Positions 9,349 to 16,905 are shown, counted from the stretch's first letter. The stretch: DNA of 19,415 nt from an uncultured Desulfurobacterium sp. (GCA_913055135.1 CAJXJV010000004.1:1-19415); one strand, 5' to 3'. The notes: generated by a model not told the origin, from the sequence alone. Made by a program: numbers and translations.

Positions 9349-9926
9349 TCTTTGAGTTTTCTCAGAACCTGCTTTGTTATTTCCTTGAAGGTTTCAAGAA
9401 CTCCTACACCTTTGATAGCTATTGCCTCGAAATCTGGACGGTTCCACCTGTTGAGATCTCTTCTAAGAATATCTACCGGTAAAGCATTCGGAAGATCTCT
9501 TTTGTTGTATTGAATCACAAGAGGGATTTTCTCAATGTCCATTTTATAGTCTTTAAGGTTTTCTATCATGTCATCTAAGGTATCAAGATTTGCATCGTGT
9601 CTTTCTTCCTGAGAGTCTGCAACAAAAACAATTCCATCCACTCCCTTAAGTATAAGTTTTCTACTTGCCTGATAGATAATCTGTCCAGGTGTTGTATATA
9701 GATGAAATCTAACCTTAAATCCTTTTACATTCGATATTTCTATCGGTACAAAGTCAAAAAAGAGTGTTCTTTCCGTTTCTGTAGCAAGAGTTACCAATTC
9801 TCCTCTATTTTCTGGTCTTACATGTTCATAAATCCATTTAATATTAACCGTTTTACCACTTAATCCTGGTCCGTAGTAGACTATCTTACAGTTAATCTCT
9901 TTAGTCGCAAAGTTTATGAACGACAT
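9345..9926 (-). CDS. MglA-like Ras-family GTPase
   Basis: This is a 193-residue small GTPase of the MglA group, cytosolic switch proteins best known for setting polarity in Myxococcus motility. The P-loop GPGLSGKT is at residues 19-26, TPGQ (G3) at 79-82 and NKRD (G4) at 141-144. Arg53 and Gln82 occupy the same numbered positions as the catalytic Arg and Gln known for Myxococcus MglA, so GTP hydrolysis is expected. The ATG at 9924-9926 follows an AGGAG site. The roadblock gene ends 8 bp upstream and is the likely GTPase-activating partner, as with MglB. The end overlaps bioB by 4 nt. The process it controls here is unknown. Confidence 0.92.
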   Translation of the reverse strand: MSFINFATKEINCKIVYYGPGLSGKTVNIKWIYEHVRPENRGELVTLATETERTLFFDFVPIEISNVKGFKVRFHLYTTPGQIIYQASRKLILKGVDGIVFVADSQEERHDANLDTLDDMIENLKDYKMDIEKIPLVIQYNKRDLPNALPVDILRRDLNRWNRPDFEAIAIKGVGVLETFKEITKQVLRKLKE

Positions 9927-9934
9927 GACGTCTC

Positions 9935-10408
9935 CTATTCAAAAAGGGAGTCTAAATCGATTTCTTCCACGTTGATATCCGATGAAACTGTTGTTTCCTT
10001 CTCTGTTCTTTCTTCTATTCTTTCTATAAGTTCTTTTACTTTTGGATAAAACCTCTTAATTTTCACTCTAATTATACCAAGATTTGAAGAATCCTTGTCA
10101 AAAATTACCACCAATATGTACTTTCCATCTAAAAGTATCATATAAATACCTTCTTCTTCTGTTTCTGTAAACATGTGATTCAGATCCTTGTCTCCTAAGA
10201 GTTTTGAAAGTGCCTCTGAAGCTGCGACATTTCCTGCTGTTAATGAAGCAAAAGTAATATCATCAGAAGAGAAAGCCGGAGACTCACTCCGGCTGATCAG
10301 CTGTCCCGATTTATCAATCAGTATAACTATTTTTGACTTACTCTCCTTTGCAAGCTCAGTAAGTAGTTTCCTTAATTCTCTATCTTCTTCAGGTGTAATG
10401 TTCAACAT
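9935..10408 (-). CDS. Roadblock/LC7-domain protein, MglB-like
   Basis: Roadblock/LC7 proteins dimerise and regulate Ras-like GTPases; MglB is the GTPase-activating partner of MglA. The 157-residue product has an N-terminal helix, then the pattern KIVILIDKSGQLISRS, a central stretch rich in small residues (ASLTAGNVAASEAL), and the strands GIYMILLDGKYILVVIFD, all typical of the fold over about residues 20-125. An acidic tail follows (EEIDLDSLFE). Position directly before the MglA-like gene supports the pairing. It starts inside the last 7 nt of porB, so its translation is tied to the pyruvate synthase genes. Confidence 0.87.
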   Translation of the reverse strand: MLNITPEEDRELRKLLTELAKESKSKIVILIDKSGQLISRSESPAFSSDDITFASLTAGNVAASEALSKLLGDKDLNHMFTETEEEGIYMILLDGKYILVVIFDKDSSNLGIIRVKIKRFYPKVKELIERIEERTEKETTVSSDINVEEIDLDSLFE

Positions 10409-11382
10409 TTTTCTTCTCCCATCTCCTCCATATGGTTAAGCCATTCCCACCTATTGTCAACTTCCGCCTGAAACTCCTCTATTAGACGTCTGTTTTCCGG
10501 CTTAAACAGATGCTTAAACCTTCCCTGCATCTTCAGGTACTCTTCAACCGGCTTTGGATTCCTTGGCTTATAGGTAATTCTCCATTTTCCATTCTCAACT
10601 TCAAACAGTGGCCAGTAGTTGGTCTCCACTGCAAGTTTCGTTACAAGTATACCCTCTTCTTCCTTTGAACGCCACCCTCTTGGGCAGACAGAAAACGCGT
10701 TTATAAAAGAGGGACCTTCAGTTAAAAGTGCTTTCTTAAATTTTTCCATAAAATCCTTCCAATGTGAAGGGGCTACCTGAGCAACGTACGGAATTCCATG
10801 AGCTGCTGCAACTACAGGTAGCCACTTCTTGCTTTGAGGCTTACCAAGGCTTTCACTACCTACCGGCTGTGTGGTTGTATTTGCGTACTTGGGAGTAGCG
10901 CTGGAACGCTGAATTCCTGTGTTCATGTAAGCTTCATTGTCGTAGCAGACATAGATAAAATCGTGTCCTCTTTCAAGAGCTCCAGAGAGGGATTGGAAAC
11001 CAATGTCGTAAGTTCCACCGTCTCCAGCTAAGGCAACAAACTTTACTTTCTTGTCTGTAGGCAATTTACCCTTTCTCTTAAGTGCCTTGTAGGCTGCTTC
11101 CACTCCAGAAATTGTAGCAGCAGCGTTTTCAAAAGCGTTGTGAATCCATGGAGATTTCCATGAGTTGTAAGGGTAGATGGTAGTACAAACCTCAACACAA
11201 CCTGTTGCATTGGCAATAATAAGTTCATACCCAAGGGCATTCGCAACCATGTACATCTGTCTTATGATAATTGAAGCTCCGCATCCCGCACAGAGCCTGT
11301 GACCCGGAGCAAGCTTTTCAGGATAGTTTGTCAGTTTTTTCAAAGGCGGAATTTTAATCTCAGCAGCTTTAACTTGAGCCAT
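10402..11382 (-). CDS. porB: Pyruvate:ferredoxin oxidoreductase, beta subunit
   Basis: The beta subunit binds thiamine diphosphate and a [4Fe-4S] cluster and is the site of reversible pyruvate/acetyl-CoA conversion. From my chosen start it has 326 residues. CAGC is at 31-34, the TPP motif GDGG at 120-123, YDNEAYMNTG at 147-156 and SVCPRGW around 231-237, all typical of the subunit. An ATG at 11392-11394 overlaps the porA stop (TAATG), but GGAGGA (11387-11392) lies inside those first codons and is spaced for the ATG at 11380-11382, so I place the start there; the alternative adds MEET. It follows porA and overlaps the roadblock gene by 7 nt. Confidence 0.95.
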   Translation of the reverse strand: MAQVKAAEIKIPPLKKLTNYPEKLAPGHRLCAGCGASIIIRQMYMVANALGYELIIANATGCVEVCTTIYPYNSWKSPWIHNAFENAAATISGVEAAYKALKRKGKLPTDKKVKFVALAGDGGTYDIGFQSLSGALERGHDFIYVCYDNEAYMNTGIQRSSATPKYANTTTQPVGSESLGKPQSKKWLPVVAAAHGIPYVAQVAPSHWKDFMEKFKKALLTEGPSFINAFSVCPRGWRSKEEEGILVTKLAVETNYWPLFEVENGKWRITYKPRNPKPVEEYLKMQGRFKHLFKPENRRLIEEFQAEVDNRWEWLNHMEEMGEEKC

Positions 11383-11393
11383 TGTTTCCTCCA

Positions 11394-12602
11394 TTACTCT
11401 TTTAAGTTAAGGTAGTTTACGAGAGGAATTTCCTCTCCAGCAGCAAGCCGCATTAACTTGTCTATAGCCTCTTCAATGTGGTTAACGTTTGTATCCCTTC
11501 CACCAAGGCCGTAGATGAACCCTGTCATTGGGTAGTACTTACGTCTCAAGTATTGGGTTGTTGCCACTTCTTCAAATAGTGGTCCTGAAGCGCCACCAAA
11601 AGTTTCAGCTCTATCAAATATCCCTATTGCTTTACAGTTTGATGCCTCTATTGCATCCATTACATCGTTGTAAGGAAAAGGTCTAAATGTTCTTATTTTA
11701 ATTAAACCAGCTTTTATGCTTTTTTCTTCTCTCAACTTATCTACAACGTACTTTGCAGTTCCTGCAGCAGAACCTGTTATCACAAGAATGTAGTCTGCAT
11801 CTTCTGTTTTGTAAGTTTCGATATGTTCATACTTTCTGCCGAAAGCTTCTTCAAATGCCTCACCAACTTCTTTTATTACCTTATAGGCATTCGTCATGGC
11901 TTCTCTCTGTTGCCTCTTGAACTCCATGTAGGAATCTGTCATGGCAACAGCACCATGGGTAACCGGATTGTCAACATCAAGGAGTGGATACATGGGTTTC
12001 AGCTCACCTACAAACTCCTCTACAGCTCTGTCTGGAAGGAGTCTTACTCTTTCAATAGCGTGGGAGATAACAAAGCCATCCATACCGACCATAACTGGAA
12101 GTCTTGTTCTTTCGTCTTCAGCTATCCTTATTGCCTGAATCAGGTTGTCATACTGCTCTTCTGCATTTTCGGAAAAGAGCATTATCCAGCCTTGATCCCT
12201 TGCTCCCATCATATCTGACTGATCACCGTGGATGTTGATAGGAGCAGAGAGAGCTCTGTTCACAACAGTCATAACAATTGGAAGTCTCATTCCAGAAGCA
12301 ATACCGAGAACTTCCCACATGTAGGCAAGACCGGGACCTGCTGTTGCAGTCATTGCCCTGCTTCCAGCAGCCGCTGCACCAACACATGCGGACATTGCAG
12401 AGTGCTCACTCTCCACAGGAATGTACTCACTGTCAACAAGACCGTTTGCAACAAAATCTGCAAAGAACTGCATAAGTTCAGTCTGAGGAGTAATTGGATA
12501 TGCAGCAACAACGTCTGGATTTATCTGCCTCATAGCCTCTGCTGCTGCCATGTTTCCGGAGTATGGAACGTAGGTTACCTCTTTTATAAGCTCAGGTCTC
12601 AT
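11394..12602 (-). CDS. porA: Pyruvate:ferredoxin oxidoreductase, alpha subunit
   Basis: The alpha subunit carries the pyrimidine-binding side of the TPP site and works with the beta, gamma and delta subunits. The 402-residue protein shows YPITPQTELMQ near residues 35-45, VESEHSAMSACVGAAAAGSRA around 63-83 and TATAGPGLAYM just after, all family hallmarks. NRALSAPINIHGDQSD follows and a transketolase-C-like domain is in the second half. GAGGAGG at 12610-12616 supports the ATG at 12600-12602, two bases after the porD stop. In autotrophs using the reductive TCA cycle the enzyme runs as pyruvate synthase; the direction used here cannot be told from the sequence. Confidence 0.97.
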   Translation of the reverse strand: MRPELIKEVTYVPYSGNMAAAEAMRQINPDVVAAYPITPQTELMQFFADFVANGLVDSEYIPVESEHSAMSACVGAAAAGSRAMTATAGPGLAYMWEVLGIASGMRLPIVMTVVNRALSAPINIHGDQSDMMGARDQGWIMLFSENAEEQYDNLIQAIRIAEDERTRLPVMVGMDGFVISHAIERVRLLPDRAVEEFVGELKPMYPLLDVDNPVTHGAVAMTDSYMEFKRQQREAMTNAYKVIKEVGEAFEEAFGRKYEHIETYKTEDADYILVITGSAAGTAKYVVDKLREEKSIKAGLIKIRTFRPFPYNDVMDAIEASNCKAIGIFDRAETFGGASGPLFEEVATTQYLRRKYYPMTGFIYGLGGRDTNVNHIEEAIDKLMRLAAGEEIPLVNYLNLKE

Positions 12603-12604
12603 AG

Positions 12605-12898
12605 TTAGTCCTCCTCACGGAACAGGTATTCAGGTTTCATTTCAAGGGCATTGGTTGGACACTCATGGGCACAGATACCACAACCTTTACAGTGGTCGTA
12701 GTCAACACCGACCATTTTCTCTTCTTCTACCAGAATACTGGAGTCTGGACAGAATACCCAGCAGAGCATACAATTAACACACTTATCAGCTTCAAAGACT
12801 GGTCTCCAGGCTCTCCACTCACCGGTGTTGTACTTTTCACTTGAGCCTGGCTCGGTTATTACTCCACCTATCTTTAACTCTCTCCATCCCTTAATCAT
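12605..12898 (-). CDS. porD: Pyruvate:ferredoxin oxidoreductase, delta (ferredoxin-like) subunit
   Basis: This 97-residue subunit carries electrons between the catalytic core and external ferredoxin. Two complete CxxCxxCxxxCP motifs are visible, C40-C43-C46-C50 and C70-C73-C76-C80, predicting two [4Fe-4S] clusters. The first 35 residues form the short leader usual for delta subunits. The ATG overlaps the porC stop by 4 nt (ATGA) and porA begins 2 bp after the end, so subunit stoichiometry is probably set by coupled translation. Confidence 0.95.
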   Translation of the reverse strand: MIKGWRELKIGGVITEPGSSEKYNTGEWRAWRPVFEADKCVNCMLCWVFCPDSSILVEEEKMVGVDYDHCKGCGICAHECPTNALEMKPEYLFREED

Positions 12899-13461
12899 TC
12901 TGACTGTACCTCCTCATAAGCTCTGTAAAGTGCCCTTACGTTGGCAGCAAGAGCGTTTTCTGAAATTTTCTTCCCAAAGGCTTTCTTGATGTCCTCTTCA
13001 ACAGTTTTTATGTCAACAAGACCATTCAGAACTTTGACAAGAGCTCCAAGCATTGGAACGTTCATGAGAGGTCTCTTGAGTTCTTCCATCGCAATCTTTG
13101 TTGCGTCAACTGTATAGATTTTCCTTCCTTTAATTCCGTATTTCTCTCTGACTTCCTGTGGAGTTTTATCGGTATTGATTACGAGAATAGCATTCTCGTC
13201 TGTTCCCTCTAAGAATGGAACAGCTTTGAGAAGAGTGGGATCAACAACGACAACTATATCAGGATTGAGAACCATACAGTGAAGGGTAATCGGCTTTTCA
13301 GAAACTCTGTTGTAAGCTCTCAATGGTGCTCCAGATCTCTCCGCACCGTAGTCCGGGTTACTCTGGGCATACTTTCCTTCCCTGATAACAGCACTGGCTA
13401 AGATCTTAGAAGCAGTTACTGCACCCTGACCACCGCGGGCGTGCCATCTTATCTCTATCAT
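12895..13461 (-). CDS. porC: Pyruvate:ferredoxin oxidoreductase, gamma subunit
   Basis: The 188-residue protein has the gamma-subunit signatures HARGGQGAVTA at residues 7-17 and PDYGAERSGAPL at 36-47, with the usual VVVDPTLL near 71-78. In the four-subunit enzyme this domain contributes to coenzyme A binding. Related gamma subunits of 2-oxoacid oxidoreductases look alike, but the context with the 97-residue delta subunit and the alpha and beta sequences favours pyruvate as substrate. The start overlaps the recR stop by one base (TAATG), which ties the por genes to the recR transcript with no gap for a separate promoter. Confidence 0.94.
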   Translation of the reverse strand: MIEIRWHARGGQGAVTASKILASAVIREGKYAQSNPDYGAERSGAPLRAYNRVSEKPITLHCMVLNPDIVVVVDPTLLKAVPFLEGTDENAILVINTDKTPQEVREKYGIKGRKIYTVDATKIAMEELKRPLMNVPMLGALVKVLNGLVDIKTVEEDIKKAFGKKISENALAANVRALYRAYEEVQSE

Positions 13462-14066
13462 TACTTTCCTCCAGCGATAAGTTTCTTATCTTCAAAGGCT
13501 CTCTTGAGAGTAAGCTCATCTGCCATATCTATCGTTCCACCGTAAGGGATACCGTAACTTATCCTGTAAACTTCAACTTCCATCTTTTCAAGTCTATCAA
13601 TTAAGAACTTTGAGGTTGCCTCACCTTCAACCGTTGGATTGAGGGCTATGATGACCGTTTTGATGCCATTCTTCTGGATTCTATCGAAAAGACTCCCAAT
13701 CCTTAAATCTTCCGGCGATACGTCTTCAAGCGGTGATATCACACCACCAAGAACGTGATAAAGCCCTTTATACTCACCAAGCTTTTCTATTGAGATTGCA
13801 TCTCTTGGTTGCTCAACGACACAGATAGTTGTTCGGTCTCTTTCTGGATCTCTACAGATCGCACAGAAATCTTCCTCAGCGGGAAGACCACATTCAACAC
13901 AGGGTCTTATTCTTTCTAACTCCCTGAGAGCGTTGGTTATCATCCTTCTCTTTTCTTCGTCAAGTTTTGAAAGTTGCAATACAGCCCTTTCTGCAGCTCT
14001 CTCACTAATCCCTGGAACTTCCGAAAGAAACTGGATAAGAAGCTCGAGGTTATCCGGGTATATCAA
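13461..14066 (-). CDS. recR: Recombination mediator RecR
   Basis: RecR works with RecO (and RecF) to load RecA at gaps in DNA. The 201-residue protein has an N-terminal helix-hairpin-helix region (VPGISERAAERAV), a zinc finger with C56, C59, C68 and C71, a Toprim domain with NPTVEGEAT at 143-151, and the C-terminal motif GIPYGGTIDMADELTL. The start is a TTG at 14064-14066 overlapping the ybaB stop. It is strongly supported by GGAGGT (14072-14077) five bases upstream and by the lack of any in-frame ATG nearby. The ybaB-recR pairing is widespread in bacteria; running on into por genes is not usual. Confidence 0.96.
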   Translation of the reverse strand: MIYPDNLELLIQFLSEVPGISERAAERAVLQLSKLDEEKRRMITNALRELERIRPCVECGLPAEEDFCAICRDPERDRTTICVVEQPRDAISIEKLGEYKGLYHVLGGVISPLEDVSPEDLRIGSLFDRIQKNGIKTVIIALNPTVEGEATSKFLIDRLEKMEVEVYRISYGIPYGGTIDMADELTLKRAFEDKKLIAGGK

Positions 14067-14395
14067 AAGAGACCTCCGATATCGATTCCAAGTCCTCCTG
14101 TGAGCTTTTCCATCTCTCTTGCAAGGGTTTCACGACCCTCTTTAAGAGCCTGATTGGCAGCAACAACAATCAGATCCTGAACCATCTCCCTATCGCCAGA
14201 TTCAAAGAGCTCAGGATCTATCTCAACAGAGACTATATCTCCAGAACCCTTTGCAACAACTTTAACCGCGCCACCACCAGCAGTTCCAACAAATTCTCTC
14301 TCTTCAATCTCCTCCTTTATCCTCTTTGCCTGAGTCTGAAGCTGTTTTGCCATTTTCATTAACTGGTTGAGGTTGCCCATTCCACCTTTAAACAT
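14063..14395 (-). CDS. YbaB/EbfC nucleoid-associated protein
   Basis: YbaB/EbfC proteins are small dimeric DNA-binding proteins. The 110-residue product has the expected N-terminal coiled-coil-like helix (NLNQLMKMAKQLQTQAKRIKE spread over about residues 8-29), the GTAGGGAVKVVAKGSG turn around 37-52, and DPELFESGDREMVQDLIVVAANQAL in the family manner. GGAGGA (14402-14407) lies six bases before the ATG at 14393-14395. It is the first gene of the ten-gene minus-strand run, so the promoter upstream of it probably drives the pyruvate oxidoreductase genes as well. Confidence 0.94.
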   Translation of the reverse strand: MFKGGMGNLNQLMKMAKQLQTQAKRIKEEIEEREFVGTAGGGAVKVVAKGSGDIVSVEIDPELFESGDREMVQDLIVVAANQALKEGRETLAREMEKLTGGLGIDIGGLF

Positions 14396-14427
14396 TTAGA
14401 ATCCTCCAATTCTGAAACTTGGTTTTA

Positions 14428-14456
14428 ATTGTAAAAAATCTGTAAACATTCCACAA
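14428..14456 (-). promoter_or_regulatory. Candidate promoter of the ybaB-recR-por run
   Basis: On the minus strand TTGTGG (14451-14456) and TACAAT (14428-14433) are separated by 17 nt. The -10 is a five-of-six match and the -35 matches at TTG. A transcript would begin near 14421, leaving a leader of about 25 nt to the ybaB ATG. The next start sites in the run have no room for a promoter outside coding sequence, so this one may serve many genes. Confidence 0.5.
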
Positions 14457-14465
14457 GTTTACAGA
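14439..14465. promoter_or_regulatory. Perfect inverted repeat, candidate operator between ybaB and hflX
   Basis: TCTGTAAAC (14439-14447) and GTTTACAGA (14457-14465) are perfect 9-bp arms around the 9-nt spacer ATTCCACAA. The repeat covers the -35 and much of the spacer of the candidate ybaB-recR-por promoter. It ends three bases before the AGGAT ribosome-binding site of hflX. It could be a dimeric repressor site for one or both divergent units, or a hairpin in the hflX leader. Confidence 0.6.
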
Positions 14466-14477
14466 ATAGGATAGATT

Positions 14478-15374
14478 TTGTATAAAGTTCAAATGATGGA
14501 AAAAGAGAAAGCGGTAATAATCGCCGTAAAACGTCCCGGAGAAGAGATAGATATAGAGGAGTTAAAAGGGCTTATAGAAGCTTTAAGTGGAGAGGTTGTC
14601 CAAACCGTTATTCAGAAGAGGAAAGCCTTTTCACCTTCAACCTACGTAGGAAAGGGAAAAGTTCAGGAGATAGATACCGAAAACGCCACTCTTATTGTTG
14701 CCTACCATCCACTTTCCTACTCCCAGAAAAGAAACCTTGAGGAGCTTACAGGATTACCCGTCATAGATAGAACAGAGGTTATCCTTGAAATCTTCGCAAG
14801 GAGAGCAAGAACAAAGGAAGCAAAACTTCAGGTCGAACTCGCCAGAGCTTACTACCAGCTTTCACACCTCCGGGGAAAAGGTAAGAAACTCTCAAGGCTG
14901 GGTGGTGGTATTGGAACAAGAGGACCTGGTGAGACAAAGACGGAAGTCGAAGCAAGGACACTGAGAAAGAAGATTCACAAACTCAGAAAAGAAATTGAAG
15001 AAATAGAAAAGAGACAGAAAATTATAAGGAAGAGCAGAAAAAGAAAGAACTTCATAACTGTTGCAGTTGTTGGCTACACAAACGTTGGAAAGTCAACCCT
15101 TGTCAAAACCTTAACCCAAAAGGACGTCTTTATAAAAGATATTCCATTTGCAACCTTAGATGTAAAGACTGGCTCTCTTTACTTAAACGGTAAGCAGGTT
15201 TTGATATCCGACACCGTAGGATTTATAAGAAAGCTTCCTCATGAGTTAGTCGCTTCCTTCAGAGCAACCCTTGGAGAAGTTAGGGAAGCAGATATCCTGC
15301 TCATTGTCTTTGACATCTCTTCAGAAAAACTCGAAGAAGAGCTCAAATCTGTAGAGGAAGTCCTTAAAAACTAA
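14478..15374 (+). CDS. hflX: GTPase HflX, frameshifted, in-frame part
   Basis: HflX is a ribosome-associated GTPase that splits stalled ribosomes after heat or antibiotic stress. The N-terminal HflX domain has TYVGKGK near 55-61, VIDRTEVILEIFARRARTKEAKLQVELA around 95-122 (segments of the family signature) and GGGIGTRGPGETKTE near 142-155. The GTPase domain has the P-loop GYTNVGKST at 199-207 and DTVGF at 245-249. The frame stops at TAA 15372-15374 after 298 residues, before the base-recognition motifs. These are found intact in the -1 frame directly after. I take the TTG at 14478 as start because AGGAT (14468-14472) is well placed for it; ATG codons at 14493 and 14496 lack such a site. Confidence 0.85.
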   Translation: MYKVQMMEKEKAVIIAVKRPGEEIDIEELKGLIEALSGEVVQTVIQKRKAFSPSTYVGKGKVQEIDTENATLIVAYHPLSYSQKRNLEELTGLPVIDRTEVILEIFARRARTKEAKLQVELARAYYQLSHLRGKGKKLSRLGGGIGTRGPGETKTEVEARTLRKKIHKLRKEIEEIEKRQKIIRKSRKRKNFITVAVVGYTNVGKSTLVKTLTQKDVFIKDIPFATLDVKTGSLYLNGKQVLISDTVGFIRKLPHELVASFRATLGEVREADILLIVFDISSEKLEEELKSVEEVLKN

Positions 15375-15565
15375 AAGCCTGGAATAAACCGAAGATATTT
15401 GTGGCAAATAAGGTGGATAAATTGGTCGATAGCTACGAAAAAGTTTCTGAACTCTATCCCGCAATTGCTGGAAGACTGCCTGATCTTAACTCTCCTGTTG
15501 TTTTCATTTCCGCAACAAAGAGGTGGGGACTGGACAAATTGAAAAAAGAGATTCAAGATTTCTAA
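15368..15565 (+). pseudogene. hflX: C-terminal part of HflX in the -1 frame
   Basis: Reading from 15368 in the -1 frame gives KLKAWNKPKIFVANKVDKL and, later, PVVFISATKRWGLDKLKKEI, ending at TAA 15563-15565. NKVD is the missing G4 motif and ISAT the missing G5 motif of HflX, so this is plainly the rest of the same gene. One extra A in the A5 run at 15366-15370 would restore a 362-residue HflX. The final 62 bp overlap the end of convergent dus. Whether this is a mutation, an assembly error or a recoding site cannot be decided here. Confidence 0.85.
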
Positions 15566-16484
15566 TCAACTCTTCACAGCTTTTGCTTCTCATTACTCTG
15601 TCGTTGAGTTTTGATTTCCCTCTTATTCCCTTGAAGAGATAGACAATTTGAGCCTTTATAACCTTACACGCTCTTTCTTTTTCAAAGAACTCCCACATTA
15701 GCTGGAGCTCCTCTAAAACAAAATCGATCCTCTCTTTCAAAGTGGTCTTAATATCCCTCTTCTCTTTATACTCCTTGAAAATCCAGGGATTTGCAAGAGC
15801 TCCCCTTCCAACCATCACCCCATCACATCCAGTCTCTTCAAACTTCTGGTCAATCTCCTTCCAGCTTCTTATGTCTCCACTTCCTATAACTGGAACATCA
15901 CCAGCAATCCTTTTTAAATCCTTTACCCTCTCCCAGTTGGCTTTCCCCGAAAAGCCCTGCTTTGCAGTCCTTGGATGAAGAGCAATAGCTGAAACGCCAG
16001 CTTTCAGAAGCTCTTCAGCGATTTTTTCAAGTGTATCTTCGTAAAACCCAAGCCTTATTTTTGCAGTCACCGGAGTGTTCAAAGGCTTTAGAGCCTCAAC
16101 CGTAGCAGCAACTATTCTTCCCATTTCTTCTGGAAACTGAAGCAGGTATCCAGCAGCCTTTGCTTTGAGAACCTTTTTAACAGAACAACCAAAGTTTATG
16201 TCAATTGCTTCAGGTCTATACTTCTCTGCCATTCTTCTTGCAGCTTCTGCAATTTCCTCTGGATTTCTCCCATAAATCTGGAGATGAATTGGCCTCTCCT
16301 CATCTGTAAAATAGGCAAGTTCCTTTTCCTCTCCCTTGTAGATTATTCCCGTTGCGTTCATCAGCTCAGAGTACGTCCTATCTGCTCCCAATCTCCTGCA
16401 AAGCCTTCTGAAAGCCGAGTGTGTGTATCCAGCCATCGGAGCAAGGATAACTTCTTTCTTTACACTTAAGGACAAGTTAGACAT
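15504..16484 (-). CDS. dus: tRNA-dihydrouridine synthase
   Basis: Dus enzymes are FMN-dependent reductases that turn uridine into dihydrouridine in the tRNA D-loop. The 326-residue protein opens with the family-like VILAPMAGYTHSAFRRL. It shows DINFGCSVKKV with the likely catalytic Cys100, TAKIRLG with Lys142, LHPRT at 169-173 and the phosphate-binding stretch GVMVGRGALANPWIF. The common GCP at the catalytic loop is GCS here. Its ATG (16482-16484) overlaps the PIN toxin stop by 8 nt, and AAGGAG lies unusually close to it, so translation is probably coupled. The last 20 or so codons are antisense to the 3' end of hflX. The subfamily is not resolved. Confidence 0.92.
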   Translation of the reverse strand: MSNLSLSVKKEVILAPMAGYTHSAFRRLCRRLGADRTYSELMNATGIIYKGEEKELAYFTDEERPIHLQIYGRNPEEIAEAARRMAEKYRPEAIDINFGCSVKKVLKAKAAGYLLQFPEEMGRIVAATVEALKPLNTPVTAKIRLGFYEDTLEKIAEELLKAGVSAIALHPRTAKQGFSGKANWERVKDLKRIAGDVPVIGSGDIRSWKEIDQKFEETGCDGVMVGRGALANPWIFKEYKEKRDIKTTLKERIDFVLEELQLMWEFFEKERACKVIKAQIVYLFKGIRGKSKLNDRVMRSKSCEELIRNLESLFSICPVPTSLLRK

Positions 16485-16905
16485 ACTCCTTGAATGGGTT
16501 TACTATTTTTATTCCCTCAATTTTCATCCCATCCGATAGATCTTCAGTGAAAAGGATACGACATTTTCCATCAACAGCAGCAGAAACAATAAGGCTATCC
16601 CAAAAAGAAAGTTTGTATCTTTTCTTTATCTTTATAGCTCTTAGAATAGTTTCGGTAGTTACAGTGACAACGTTAAAAACAGAGTAAGTTGTAATTATCT
16701 CTCCTGCTTCTTCGTCAGACATTGTGGGAATCAACCTCTTTGTTAGAACAACATATAGCTCTTGAAGAACTTGAGTAGAAATAACAAATCTACCTGAAGC
16801 TCTCCATTTATCAAGCAGATTTTTAGCAACACTCTGTTTCTTCGAATTACTCAGATCATATTCATACGCTAAAACATTTGTATCAAAGAAAGCTTTAAAT
16901 GTCAT
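16477..16905 (-). CDS. PIN-domain ribonuclease, VapC-like toxin
   Basis: PIN toxins are Mg2+-dependent ribonucleases that often cut tRNA or rRNA when free of antitoxin. This 142-residue protein has the acidic active-site set at the expected spacing: D8 in FFDTN, E49 in QVLQELY, D103 in SFWDSLI and D122 in FTEDL. It therefore looks intact. It starts inside the last 11 nt of the ribbon-helix-helix gene, the usual antitoxin-first order, and has no strong ribosome-binding site of its own. Its stop overlaps the dus start. A VapBC-type pair is the simplest reading; the RNA target cannot be told. Confidence 0.88.
   Translation of the reverse strand: MTFKAFFDTNVLAYEYDLSNSKKQSVAKNLLDKWRASGRFVISTQVLQELYVVLTKRLIPTMSDEEAGEIITTYSVFNVVTVTTETILRAIKIKKRYKLSFWDSLIVSAAVDGKCRILFTEDLSDGMKIEGIKIVNPFKEYV

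Noticed and set aside
15363..15374. Classical programmed -1 frameshift site in hflX
   Set aside because: The sequence around the stop (CTT AAA AAC TAA) does not fit the X XXY YYZ rule, and the A5 run is short for transcriptional slippage; I keep only the frameshift itself.
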